The notes under the pieces are model-generated. The model saw only the letters and a list, made by a program, of their open reading frames with translations. It made no database searches and was not told the DNA's origin. A stretch of 62,270 nucleotides of DNA, taken from contig NZ_PYSV01000020.1 in assembly GCF_003028415.1 (NCBI RefSeq), positions 1-62,270 of the forward strand. Reading direction: 5' to 3'. The position numbers and the translations under genes are program-made. Each line of letters starts with the position of its first letter. Within the stretch, counting starts at the first letter, position 1. This stretch comes from Deinococcus arcticus (GTDB lineage Bacteria; Deinococcota; Deinococci; Deinococcales; Deinococcaceae). Positions 44,556 to 52,816 of this stretch are shown here, piece by piece.

Positions 44556-46049
44556 ATGCTGCACTTTGGAAGAGGCGTCGGGGCGGGTGACGCCAGCTCG
44601 TCCTGGACCCTGGTGGTCTCCGTCGTTCTGGGCGTCCTGCTGGCCTTGACGGCCGTGCCATTTGCGTGGAGCGCACTCACGCCTCTGGCTCTCGCGGCGC
44701 TGCTGCTGTGGGTGTGCACGCCGGCCAATCCCACGGCTGTTGCCGCCCGGCTCTTCTGGAGCATGACGGCTTTTTTCAGCCTCCACCTGCTGTTCTTACC
44801 TCTCAGTTTTGCACCGCTGTTCGGCGCGTTGAGCGTGCTGCTGTTCCCGCTCCTGTTCGCTGTCGAGGGCGGCTTCTATGCCCTTATGGGATATTTGGTG
44901 GCCCTGCTGGCCCCGACGTTTCTTGGCCGCGTGTGGGGTGTGGCCTTCGGGTGGGTCATTCTGGAATGGCTCCGTCACCTGGGTCCGTTTGCTTTTCCTT
45001 GGGGCACGCTGGGGTACGCGCTTCTGCCCACGCCACTGATTCAGGTGGCTGACCTGGGTGGGGTGCTGCTCGCCAGTTTGCTCATCACGACTCTTGCGGC
45101 GGCCCTCGCCAGCCTGGCCGTACGGGAAGTTCGGCCGCTCGCGCTTACTTTTCCCGTCTGGGGTCTGGCGCTCGGGTATGGCCTCACCCGCCCCGAGGTG
45201 GCGCCGCCCACGCACCGCGCCCTGCTGGTGCAGGGCAATTTGAATCCGCTCGATAAAGTGCAGGGCACCGCCCAGCCGCTCCCCATCTATGCCCGTCTCA
45301 GCGCAGCCAACACTTCTGGGGCCGTGATCTGGCCCGAAACTGCCGTCACAGAGAAGGACGTGCCGAACCTTCCCGGTCTGCCCCTCCTGATCGGTGTGGC
45401 CCGCACAGGGCAGAACCGGATTGAGGCGTGGGATGGGGGGTTCCGGGGGGCTTACGACAAGCATCAGCTCGTTCCTTTCGGGGAGTATTTTCCCCTGCGT
45501 GAACCACTGGCTCCGCTGTATGAAGGGGTATTCAGCGCGCTGGGCCTGCCAAGCCTGACCGGACTCCAGGCCGGGCAACTCGGCCAGCCACTGACCTTGC
45601 GTGGCGTCTCGTACGGCGCGTACGTGTGTTACGAGAGTGTGTTTCCGACTGTTGCCCGGCAACTGGTGCAGGGCGGAGCGGGGGTGCTGGTGAACGCTTC
45701 GAATGACGGCTGGTTTCATGCAGGAAACGGCGTGGAGCAGCACTTTGCCATGGGACGGGTTCGGGCCATTGAAACCCGGCGGTACGTATTGCGCGCCGGC
45801 AATATTGGGGTTACGGCGGTGGTTGATCCGCAGGGTTGGGTCACGCAGGCCCTGCCAACCCGCCGCGCTGGGGCCTTGGCGGCCCGTTACGCCGTGCAAG
45901 AGGGAACGACTTGGTATGTCCGTCTGGGTGACTGGCCTGTGGGGGTTGCGATTCTTGGACTCACTGGCCTGCTGGCTCAGGGCATAGTCAGACGCGCAGG
46001 ATCCCGTTTGGTTTTCAATGCGCCTGAACAACATGCTGACGCCACGTAA
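44556..46049 (+). CDS. lnt: Apolipoprotein N-acyltransferase (Lnt)
   Basis: This protein of 497 residues has about seven N-terminal helices and a C-terminal nitrilase-like domain with the catalytic triad Glu in IWPETAVTEKD, Lys in YDKHQLVPFGEYFPLR and Cys in YGAYVCYESVFP. It adds the third acyl chain to the N-terminal Cys of lipoproteins after LspA cleavage. ATG 44556 was chosen; ATG 44526 lies inside the operator. The shared operator with the ATPase gene implies metal-controlled expression, an unexpected setting for Lnt. No lgt gene is present. Confidence 0.9.
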   Translation: MLHFGRGVGAGDASSSWTLVVSVVLGVLLALTAVPFAWSALTPLALAALLLWVCTPANPTAVAARLFWSMTAFFSLHLLFLPLSFAPLFGALSVLLFPLLFAVEGGFYALMGYLVALLAPTFLGRVWGVAFGWVILEWLRHLGPFAFPWGTLGYALLPTPLIQVADLGGVLLASLLITTLAAALASLAVREVRPLALTFPVWGLALGYGLTRPEVAPPTHRALLVQGNLNPLDKVQGTAQPLPIYARLSAANTSGAVIWPETAVTEKDVPNLPGLPLLIGVARTGQNRIEAWDGGFRGAYDKHQLVPFGEYFPLREPLAPLYEGVFSALGLPSLTGLQAGQLGQPLTLRGVSYGAYVCYESVFPTVARQLVQGGAGVLVNASNDGWFHAGNGVEQHFAMGRVRAIETRRYVLRAGNIGVTAVVDPQGWVTQALPTRRAGALAARYAVQEGTTWYVRLGDWPVGVAILGLTGLLAQGIVRRAGSRLVFNAPEQHADAT

Positions 46050-46050
46050 C

Positions 46051-46206
46051 GGCAGGTGCACTGGACGCCAGAACCAGTTGCGTCCTGTGCAGGTTCGGCG
46101 CTCGGAAGAACGCGTTCAGGCCGGAGAACACAAAGCCGCGCTGGTCCGCAAACTGGGCATCGGTCCTCAAGCCCCCTCCAATCCTCTCAGGTCCAGCGAA
46201 TGCTGA
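46051..46206 (+). pseudogene. C-terminal remnant of a Tn3-type serine resolvase
   Basis: The frame reads GRQNQLRPVQV, EERVQAGEHKAALVRKLGIG and PQ. This matches the C-terminal helix-turn-helix of serine resolvases (the usual ending is G-I-S-R-x-T-L-Y-R-Y-L). The last residues are replaced by an out-of-frame tail. It lies directly upstream of the broken tnpA, the normal tnpR-tnpA order. The catalytic Ser domain is gone. Confidence 0.55.
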
Positions 46207-46221
46207 ACCGCTGCACCTGCC

Positions 46222-49171
46222 ATACCCGTTGAATTCCTGAGCGATGAGCAGGCGGCGCGGTACGGTCGGTATGACGGTGACCCTGCGCCTGTACAACTCA
46301 CCCAGTATTTCCTGCTCACCGACGCTGATCTTGCCTTGTTGGAGGATCGCCGGCGCAAGCACAACAAGTTGGGGATGGCGGTGCAACTCTGCAGCCTCCG
46401 TTTCCTGGGCACATTCCCTCCACCCGCAGAGCAGGTGCCTGCCAGAGTCGTTGACCACGTGGCCCAGCAACTCGGCCTCTCGCCTGATGTCCTGCACAAG
46501 TACGGCCAGCGGGAGGCTACTCGATCAAAACACCGTGCGCTCCTGCTGACCCATCTGGGCTATCAGGAGTTTGGCGTTTGGGTCGCCATTCGGCTGATTC
46601 GGTGGTTGTACGCGCAGCTGTCACTGAGTGATCAGCGGCCTAGCCTCCTGTTTGATCTGGCCACCGCGCATCTGGTGGGGCAGAAGATCGTATTGCCGGG
46701 AGTCACGGTATTGGCCCCCGGCTGATCGTGCGTGTTCGCGACCGCTTCGCGACGCGGCTGTTCGGAGGCCTGAGTGTTCGGCTCTCTGCCGACCAGCAGC
46801 AGGCGCTCCAGAGTCTCCTGGTGCTGAGAGAAGATCAGTGGAGGACACCCCTGGACGTTCTGCGTACGCCGCCCACACGAATCTCAGCGTCAGCGCTTGT
46901 TCAGGCCCTCCACCGGATTGAACAGATTCGTGCCGTCGGGGTTCACGGTGTTGACCTGGGGGACCTATCGGAGTCCCGCCGATTGACTTTGGTCCGGCAT
47001 GCCCGGGTGGTCCGAGTGCAACTGCTGGCCCGTCTGAGCGAGGACCGCCGCCTGGCGACCCTACTGGTGTTTCTGCAGCATCTGGAGCGTTCGGCCACGG
47101 ATGATGCGCTGGATGTTTTTGATGCCTTCATGAGCAAGCTGACCTTGACGGGGTTGGGCCGCCGTAAGAAAGAGCGCCTGCGGACCCTGAAAGATCTTGA
47201 CCAGGCTGCACTTCGACTCCGAACCGTAGCTCGTGTTCTGCTGGACTCGGGTGTCTCACCGGCCGGTATCCGTGAGGCGGACTTCGCGCTGGTCGATGCC
47301 AGAACGCTGGAAGTAGCCATTGACACGGTTGAAGCGCTGGCCAATGAAGATGACGACCCAGCAGTGGAGGTGCTGGTGGGCGCGTATGCCACTGTGCGCC
47401 GGTTTCTGCCAGCCATGCTGGCCGGCATCGCTTTGGAGGGCACACCGGGCGCTCAACCTCTTCTCGATGCTTGGCAGTTTCTGGGCCGTCTGGAGGCAGG
47501 CGGTCGTGGAAAGCCGAGGTGGGCGGATGCACCCGGACGGTCGTACCCAGAGGGTGGGTGCGGCGGGTCTTCCCCAGGCCCGGGGAAGTGGATCTTCAGG
47601 CATACACCCTGTGTGTCCTGGACCGTTTGCAGCACGCACTGAAACGTCGGGAGGTGTTTGCTCCTCAGAGCGAACGCTACGCCGACCCACGTGCCGGACT
47701 CCTTCAGGGTGAGTCCTGGATTGCCGCTCGGTCAGACGTATTGCGTGTGCTCGACCGTTCGCTTGATCCACGGCCCGCAGTTGAGGCACTCAACGTCGCA
47801 CTGGGTGAGGCTTACCAAAAGGTAGAGACCCACCTTGCCAAGAATCAAGCTTTGATGTTGACCGTGGACAATGGCCACACGCGGGTCTCGCTTAGCCTAC
47901 TGGTGGCCACCCCAGAGTCGACGTCCCTGAGCACCCTGAAGGCTCAGGTAGCCGCGCGCTTGCCCACCGTTGATCTGGCTGAACTCCTGATGGAGGTGCA
48001 TGAGATTACGGGGATGGCCGCTGCCTTTACGCACGTTTCAGAGGGGAAATCATACGCTCGCGACTTGCCGCTTAGCATCTGTGGGGTCTTGCTGGCCCAA
48101 GCCTGCAATATCGGACTGAAGGCGGTCTCCAGGGTGGATGTTGCGGCACTGACCCTTCCCCGGCTGTCTTGGGTGCAGCAGAATTATGTGCGCGCAGAGA
48201 CCTTGATTCAAGCGAATGCCTGTCTGGTGGAGGCACAATTTGACCTGCCGCGGGCACAGGTCTGGGGTGGCGGGGAAGTCGCGTCTGCTGACGGACTCCG
48301 CTTTGTCGTTCCCGTCCGTACGGTACATGCCGGCTGGAACGGCAAATACTTTGGCGCGGCGCGTGGAGTCACGTACTACAACTTCACCAGCGACCAATTC
48401 ACGGGTTTCCACGGCATCGTGATTCCAGGAACGCTGCGAGACTCGCTCGATATCCTGTCCGGCCTGCTGGAGCAGCAGACCCACCTTGACCCCCGCGAAA
48501 TCATGACCGACACGCACGGCTCCAGTGACGTCGTATTTGTGTTGTTTGCCTTATTGGGCTATCAGTTCAGTCCCCGTTTAGCGGACCTGCCTGACCAGCG
48601 GTTCTGGCGACTGGACCGGGACGCCGATTATTGGCAGGTTCACTGAAGTTGGGGAAAGTCAGGGCAACCAGTGTCATGCGGACATTGCAGCGTGGGGGCA
48701 GTCTGTCCGCCTTGGGCGCACAATAGCCGAGCTGGGGCGCGTAGAGAAAACCCTGTATTTGCTCAGGTATGTGCAGGATGAGGGATATCGGCACCGGATT
48801 CAGAGACAAGTGAACCGAGGAGGGTTGCGGCACAGCGTGGCCCGGGCCGTCTTCCACGGGGGCAAGGGGGAGCTGGGGCAAAAATACCGGGAAGGAATGG
48901 AGGACCAATTGGAAGCTCTGGGACTGGTGGTCAATGCCATGGTGCTGTGGAACACCCGGTATTTGGCCCTGGCAGTAGAGGACATCCGGCAAGCGGGTCA
49001 GTTATGCGATGAGGCCGAGGTCGCCCGGCTCTCGCCGCTGCTGTCCGAGCATGGCAACATCCTTGGAAAATACGATTTTCGCTCCCAGCTGAAGTCGCTA
49101 GAGGCCAACTGCGCAAGCTCCGCGACCCGACATCGCTGGACGCTTACTTGTACTTGGCCCAAATTCCTTAG
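46222..49171 (+). pseudogene. tnpA: Tn3-family transposase with multiple lesions
   Basis: Comparison with the intact TnpA at 10606-13611 shows homology throughout. It begins PVEFLSDEQAARYGRYDGDP, where the start position is now ATA (46222-46224) instead of ATG. A frameshift near 46715 separates VLPGVTVLA from VRVRDRFATRLF. A second near 47540 separates GRGKPRWADAPGRSY from VFPRPGEVDLQAY. About 28-30 codons are lost near 48640 after FWRLDRDADY. Further shifts precede TLYLLRYVQDEGYRHR and the final SLDAYLYLAQIP ending at 49171. The protein cannot be made. The adjoining resolvase remnant shows this was once a full Tn3-type transposon between metal modules A and B. Confidence 0.88.
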
Positions 49172-49203
49172 GGGAAGTTTCTGTTCCCAGTCTCACGCGA
49201 GGC

Positions 49204-49428
49204 CTACACGCAGTGGGCGCCGTGGCCCTCAGAAGACTCTGAGTGACCCGTCTGCGGGGTGTGGCCGTGGTGGGCGGGCAGGGCTGGAGCAGGCGGCGCC
49301 TGATCACGGGCCAGGTACATGAAGGCGCCGAGCAGTGCCAGCAGACTCAGCACCCAAGGGCGCAGGCGGCGGATCAGTCTCGGCCCAGTGGACCAGGGGG
49401 AGGAGCCTGCCCCTGGCTTTTTCTTCAA
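49204..49428 (-). CDS. Small membrane protein with His-rich tail
   Basis: This 74-residue protein has one helix (WVLSLLALLGAFMYLA) and an extracytoplasmic tail rich in His (PAHHGHTPQTGHSESSEGHG) ending AHCV. The His and final Cys suggest a metal-binding or metal-buffering role. It overlaps the preceding gene by four bases and is the last gene of the module B operon. No family recognised. Confidence 0.6.
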   Translation of the reverse strand: MKKKPGAGSSPWSTGPRLIRRLRPWVLSLLALLGAFMYLARDQAPPAPALPAHHGHTPQTGHSESSEGHGAHCV

Positions 49429-49880
49429 CGCGCCGCCCCGCTGATGGTGATCAGGGTCTGGTCTCCCTGCTTGACGGCGGTGTAATGCAGCTCGGCCGGC
49501 AGCGCCTTGCCCAGAAAGGCAGAGTAGTGGTCCGGCGCCATCAGTTCGTCATCAAGCAGCACGTAGCCCCTGGCCCGGAGCACCCGGGCGGCGGCCAGCG
49601 GTTGCCAGCCTGCCGCGAGATACTGCTCGACGCGGCTCTCGCCGGCGCGCACCTCCTGGCGGTAGCTCGCGCTGTCGGGGCACGTGGGGCTCAGGCCGGC
49701 CGGCACCGGGGCCAGGCCGTTCCACAGCTGGCCCGGCTGTTCAATGCAGTAGAGCGGTGAGCCCCAGCTCAGGTTGTCGGTCAGCCACCACCCCAGGGGC
49801 ACACTGACCACCGCGCCGCCCAGCAGGGCGGCGGCCAGGGTCAGCCGCTGGCCCTTACTCGGTCGCGTGATCCAGGGCAT
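49425..49880 (-). CDS. Membrane-anchored unknown protein of metal module B
   Basis: This 151-residue protein has one N-terminal helix (LTLAAALLGGAVVSVPLGWW) and an extracytoplasmic domain with two cysteines (LYCIEQPGQLW; SPTCPDSASYRQEV) that may form a disulfide. No known family is recognised. It overlaps the repressor gene upstream by 26 bases and the small His-tail gene downstream by four, so it is part of the tightly coupled operon and probably works outside the cytoplasmic membrane with the SCO, DUF305 and DUF3105 proteins. Confidence 0.6.
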   Translation of the reverse strand: MPWITRPSKGQRLTLAAALLGGAVVSVPLGWWLTDNLSWGSPLYCIEQPGQLWNGLAPVPAGLSPTCPDSASYRQEVRAGESRVEQYLAAGWQPLAAARVLRARGYVLLDDELMAPDHYSAFLGKALPAELHYTAVKQGDQTLITISGAAR

Positions 49881-50217
49881 TGCGAATGGTGGTCGTCACG
49901 TGGTGGTCGAGCAGTCGGTAGTAGGCAATGCGGCCTTCCTTCCGGAAGGTGACGATGCGGCCGGTGCGCAGCAGGCGCAGCTGATGACTGACCGCACTCT
50001 CGCTGATCCCCACCACCGCCGCCAGGTCACACACGCACAGCTCGGTGGTCTTCAGCGCACTCAGAATCCTGAGCCGGGTGGGATCCGCCATCAACTTCAG
50101 GAAGGCGGCGGCGTCCTCGATGCAGAGGTCCTCTGGCTGATGGGTGCGCGCCAGCTGGACCGCCTCCGGATGCAGGCAGGTCACTTCGCACACGTCGTCC
50201 TGAGAGGCGGTTCTCAT
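49855..50217 (-). CDS. ArsR/SmtB-family repressor, CadC-like, module B copy
   Basis: This 120-residue winged-helix protein has the CadC-type thiolate set: Cys10 and Cys14 (CEVTCLHPEAV) and Cys61 and Cys63 (ELCVCDLAAVV). The recognition helix is ESAVSHQLRLLRTG. ATG 50217 aligns with the module A homologue; GTG 50256, which overlaps the SCO stop by four bases, is an alternative that would couple translation. It probably acts at the TGA-N8-TCA operators near 55060 and 55233. Confidence 0.9.
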   Translation of the reverse strand: MRTASQDDVCEVTCLHPEAVQLARTHQPEDLCIEDAAAFLKLMADPTRLRILSALKTTELCVCDLAAVVGISESAVSHQLRLLRTGRIVTFRKEGRIAYYRLLDHHVTTTIRNALDHATE

Positions 50218-50252
50218 TACGTCAGTGTAGACGCTGGCTGGCTGACCCGCTG

Positions 50253-50927
50253 TCACCGCATCACCGTCCGCACGTCGGCCGCGATCCGGTCGGTGAGGTT
50301 CAGCTGGGTGTAATCCCAGACCACCCGCCGGTTGCCGGCCCGGTCCACCAGGTAAACGCCAGTCGTGTGGTTGACGTCGTAGCGGTCTGGGGCCGTCACA
50401 TTCGAATACTCGAAGCCGACGCCCCAGGCCGCAGCCGCCTGACGGAGCGGCGTTTTGGGAATCACCAGGCCACGTGCGTCCGGGCTGAAGTAGCGCACGT
50501 ACGAGCGCAGCTCCGCTGGCGTGTCCCGCCCAGGATCGACCGTGACCAGCAGACTCACAAAGTCCTTCCGCTGCCGCTCTGGGAGCGTCTGGCGCACCCG
50601 TTCCAGGGCGGCCAGAGTGGTGGGACAGATGTTCGGGCAGTTCAGGAAGCCGAAAAAGACCGCCACGGTCTGGCCTTTGAAGGCAGACAGGGCCAGCGGC
50701 TGGCCATCGTCGCCGGTGCCGGCCAGGGGCGGGGCCACCGTCCCGGGTGGATACGCCGTACCAAGGAGGCCCTGAGGGTTGCGCAGGCGGGTGTAGAGCA
50801 GGGCCAGGGACAGCAGGGCCGCCACCGCCAGCAGCGCCAGGGTAAGCGAGCGCTGCCAGGGCCGGCGGAGTCCAGCGGGCAATCCATCAGCCGCTGTCTC
50901 CAGCGCCTGTCCGTGCGGGCTAGTCAT
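50253..50927 (-). CDS. SCO1/SenC-family copper protein
   Basis: This 224-residue protein has one N-terminal helix (SLTLALLAVAALLSLALLY) and an extracytoplasmic thioredoxin-like domain with the Cu site: Cys pair in GFLNCPNICPTTLAAL and His in DVNHTTGVYLVDRAG. SCO proteins deliver copper to the CuA site of cytochrome oxidase or act as thiol oxidoreductases. Here it lies in a Zn/Cd/Pb-type ATPase operon, between the DUF305 gene (8-base overlap) and the repressor gene, so general periplasmic metal handling is likely. Confidence 0.9.
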   Translation of the reverse strand: MTSPHGQALETAADGLPAGLRRPWQRSLTLALLAVAALLSLALLYTRLRNPQGLLGTAYPPGTVAPPLAGTGDDGQPLALSAFKGQTVAVFFGFLNCPNICPTTLAALERVRQTLPERQRKDFVSLLVTVDPGRDTPAELRSYVRYFSPDARGLVIPKTPLRQAAAAWGVGFEYSNVTAPDRYDVNHTTGVYLVDRAGNRRVVWDYTQLNLTDRIAADVRTVMR

Positions 50928-51543
50928 GATCCATTCCGTCCATGTCGTGGCGAGGTGCGGGGTCAGGCGTCACCGAACGCGCTCTCAGGAGAGCTTCGAG
51001 GCCCTGAATTTCCGAGCGCTGCGCCGTCACGACCCGCTGCGCGAACCGCCGCACTTCCGGGCGGCGCGCCACGTTCAGGGCCGAGGTGGCCATGGCGACG
51101 CCCCCCTGGTGGTGCCGGCGCATCAGAAGCAGGAAGCGGGTTTCGGCAGCGGCAACGGTGAGCGTCTCCAGCGCCGCCTCATCGGTGGCGGACGCCATGC
51201 CCATGGCCGCGCGGTCCATGCCGCTCATGGGGGCCTCGCGCCCGGCCAGTGGCCGGCCCCAGGCCATCAGCCAGCCCTGCATCTGGCCAATCTGCGCCTG
51301 CTGGGTCAACAGGATGTCCTGCGCCAGCAGCCGGATCTCAGGGTCGGCGGCGCGTTTGACCAGGGTGACACTCATGTTCACGGCCTGGGCGTGGTGCGCC
51401 GCCATATCCCGCGCAAAAGTCACGTCGGCACTGGTCTCACCCGGCGCCGCTGGCCAGGCCAGGGCCAGCCCTGCGCCCAGGGCGGCCACCCCCAGAGCGG
51501 CGCCCCACGGAATCAAACGGTGTCGTCGTACGCGCCGCTGCAC
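50920..51543 (-). CDS. DUF305 protein with Met/His metal-binding motifs
   Basis: This 207-residue protein has a hydrophobic N-terminal segment (IPWGAALGVAALGAGLALAW) and a ferritin-like four-helix DUF305 domain with paired motifs: RDMAAHHAQAVNMSV at the start and LLLMRRHHQGGVAMATS later. The M-x-x-H-H blocks bind Cu or Ag in CopM-type proteins. A Met/His/Asp tail (HDMDGMDHD) adds ligands. GTG 51543 lies inside the upstream DUF3105 gene (31-base overlap). Confidence 0.88.
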   Translation of the reverse strand: MQRRVRRHRLIPWGAALGVAALGAGLALAWPAAPGETSADVTFARDMAAHHAQAVNMSVTLVKRAADPEIRLLAQDILLTQQAQIGQMQGWLMAWGRPLAGREAPMSGMDRAAMGMASATDEAALETLTVAAAETRFLLLMRRHHQGGVAMATSALNVARRPEVRRFAQRVVTAQRSEIQGLEALLRARSVTPDPAPRHDMDGMDHD

Positions 51544-52013
51544 GAGGCTCCAATTTCGGGTGCTTCACCGCCCTGCTCATAGGCCTGAATGAACTTCGCG
51601 ATGCGCTCGTCAGCGGGGTCCTGCACTTCCAGCTGCTTGTTCCAGGCGGTCAGGACGATGGGGGCCGTCTGGGTTTCATGGGGCGAAAGCAGGATGTAGG
51701 TGCGGCCGGCCACCCGCTCTTTGAGCTGCAGCACCTGACTGGTGCTCAGGCCGGGCTTGTACGACACCCACACGGCGCCGTGCTCCAGGCTGTGCACGGC
51801 GTACTCGTCGTAGATGGGCCGGTCATAGATCCCGCAGTTCTGCCACGAACCGTTGTGCGGGCCGCCCGCTGGGGGCCGCTGCGCGTACGTCAGGCGGCCG
51901 GGCTTGTGGTCACCGCCTTCGTTTTTGAAGCTTTTCACACCTTCGATCTCGGCCCCACCTTGGTTGCAGGCGGCGAGAAGCACGGTCAGGGACAGCAGCA
52001 TCAGTCGTTTCAT
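51513..52013 (-). CDS. DUF3105 lipoprotein, module B copy
   Basis: This 166-residue lipoprotein (MKRLMLLSLTVLLAACNQGG, lipobox LLAA-C16) is a close paralogue of the one at 29248-29748, with the same [39 protein letters not shown] and C-terminal GASCSGAY features. The conserved His, Tyr and Cys residues suggest metal binding outside the membrane. Its maturation would need LspA, whose gene ends 21 bases upstream in the same operon. Family function is unknown. Confidence 0.88.
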   Translation of the reverse strand: MKRLMLLSLTVLLAACNQGGAEIEGVKSFKNEGGDHKPGRLTYAQRPPAGGPHNGSWQNCGIYDRPIYDEYAVHSLEHGAVWVSYKPGLSTSQVLQLKERVAGRTYILLSPHETQTAPIVLTAWNKQLEVQDPADERIAKFIQAYEQGGEAPEIGASCSGAYDDTV

Positions 52014-52034
52014 AGGTTCTCCTGAGAAGAGGGG

Positions 52035-52571
52035 TTACGGGGTCTGTGAGGGAAAGGGCCTGGCGGTCACACGCCGTTCGCGCCACCAGTTCGCCAGCAG
52101 GAGCGCCGCCACGCCAGTGCACACCAGCACGTCAGACAGGTTAAAAATCGGGAATGGGCGGCCGCTGAGCAGCTCAGAGACCCGGTCCAGCAGCGGGGAA
52201 GTGAGGTAATCCACCACCGCGCCGCGCGCCAGGCCGTCCAGGGCGTTGCCCAGCGCGCCGGCCGCGATCAAGGCCAAGGGCCAGGTCAGGGGCGGCGGCA
52301 CCCGCCGCAGGGCGAGGGCGCCCACCAGGCCCAGGCCGACGAGCAGCCGCAAGGCGGCCAGTGCCCCTGTGAAGCCCCCCAGCAGGCCCCAGGCCATGCC
52401 GGTGTTGAGGGTAAAGCCCAGGTGCAAGACGCCAGGGACGAGGGGGCGGTTGACTCCGGGGCTGAGCTGTTCCACCGCCCAGGCCTTGAGCAGTCCTTCG
52501 AGCACCAGCAGCAGCGCGGTCACCAGCACAGGGGCCCAGCCGACGGTCCGCCGGCCTCTCAGCGTGGTCAT
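52035..52571 (-). CDS. lspA: Lipoprotein signal peptidase (LspA), module B copy
   Basis: This 178-residue membrane protease has TLNTGMAWGLLGG and the catalytic aspartates in GALGNALDGLARGAVVDYL and FPIFNLSDVLVC. It overlaps the glutaredoxin-like gene by four bases and precedes a lipoprotein gene. It is diverged from the module A copy (38746-39297), so the two modules were acquired independently or duplicated long ago. Its likely local substrate is the DUF3105 prolipoprotein. Confidence 0.92.
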   Translation of the reverse strand: MTTLRGRRTVGWAPVLVTALLLVLEGLLKAWAVEQLSPGVNRPLVPGVLHLGFTLNTGMAWGLLGGFTGALAALRLLVGLGLVGALALRRVPPPLTWPLALIAAGALGNALDGLARGAVVDYLTSPLLDRVSELLSGRPFPIFNLSDVLVCTGVAALLLANWWRERRVTARPFPSQTP

Positions 52572-52816
52572 GCGCCCGCCTGCAAAGCCGCCAGCAGCCC
52601 GGGACGCTGCTGATCAACTGGCCCAGCGAACACCTGGGTGCCGATCACGGTCACCGGAGTGATCCGGGTCTCGGTGAGGTTCCGCAATTCGGCCAGTGCG
52701 CCGGCATCTTCCTGAAGGTTCCGGATCCGGAAGGGCGCGCCGCAGCGGCCCAGCAGGCGCTGAACAGCCCGGCTCTCCGCGCAGTCCGCCGTGGTGTAAA
52801 GGGTGATCTCAGGCAT
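52568..52816 (-). CDS. Glutaredoxin-like protein with CxxS site
   Basis: This 82-residue thioredoxin-fold protein resembles the module A glutaredoxin but has DCAES, so only one active-site cysteine remains. The cis-Pro block ITPVTVIGT and AGPVDQQRP are kept. A monothiol site could act in glutathione-type exchange or metal binding rather than dithiol reduction. It overlaps the ATPase gene by eight bases and lspA by four. Confidence 0.8.
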   Translation of the reverse strand: MPEITLYTTADCAESRAVQRLLGRCGAPFRIRNLQEDAGALAELRNLTETRITPVTVIGTQVFAGPVDQQRPGLLAALQAGA

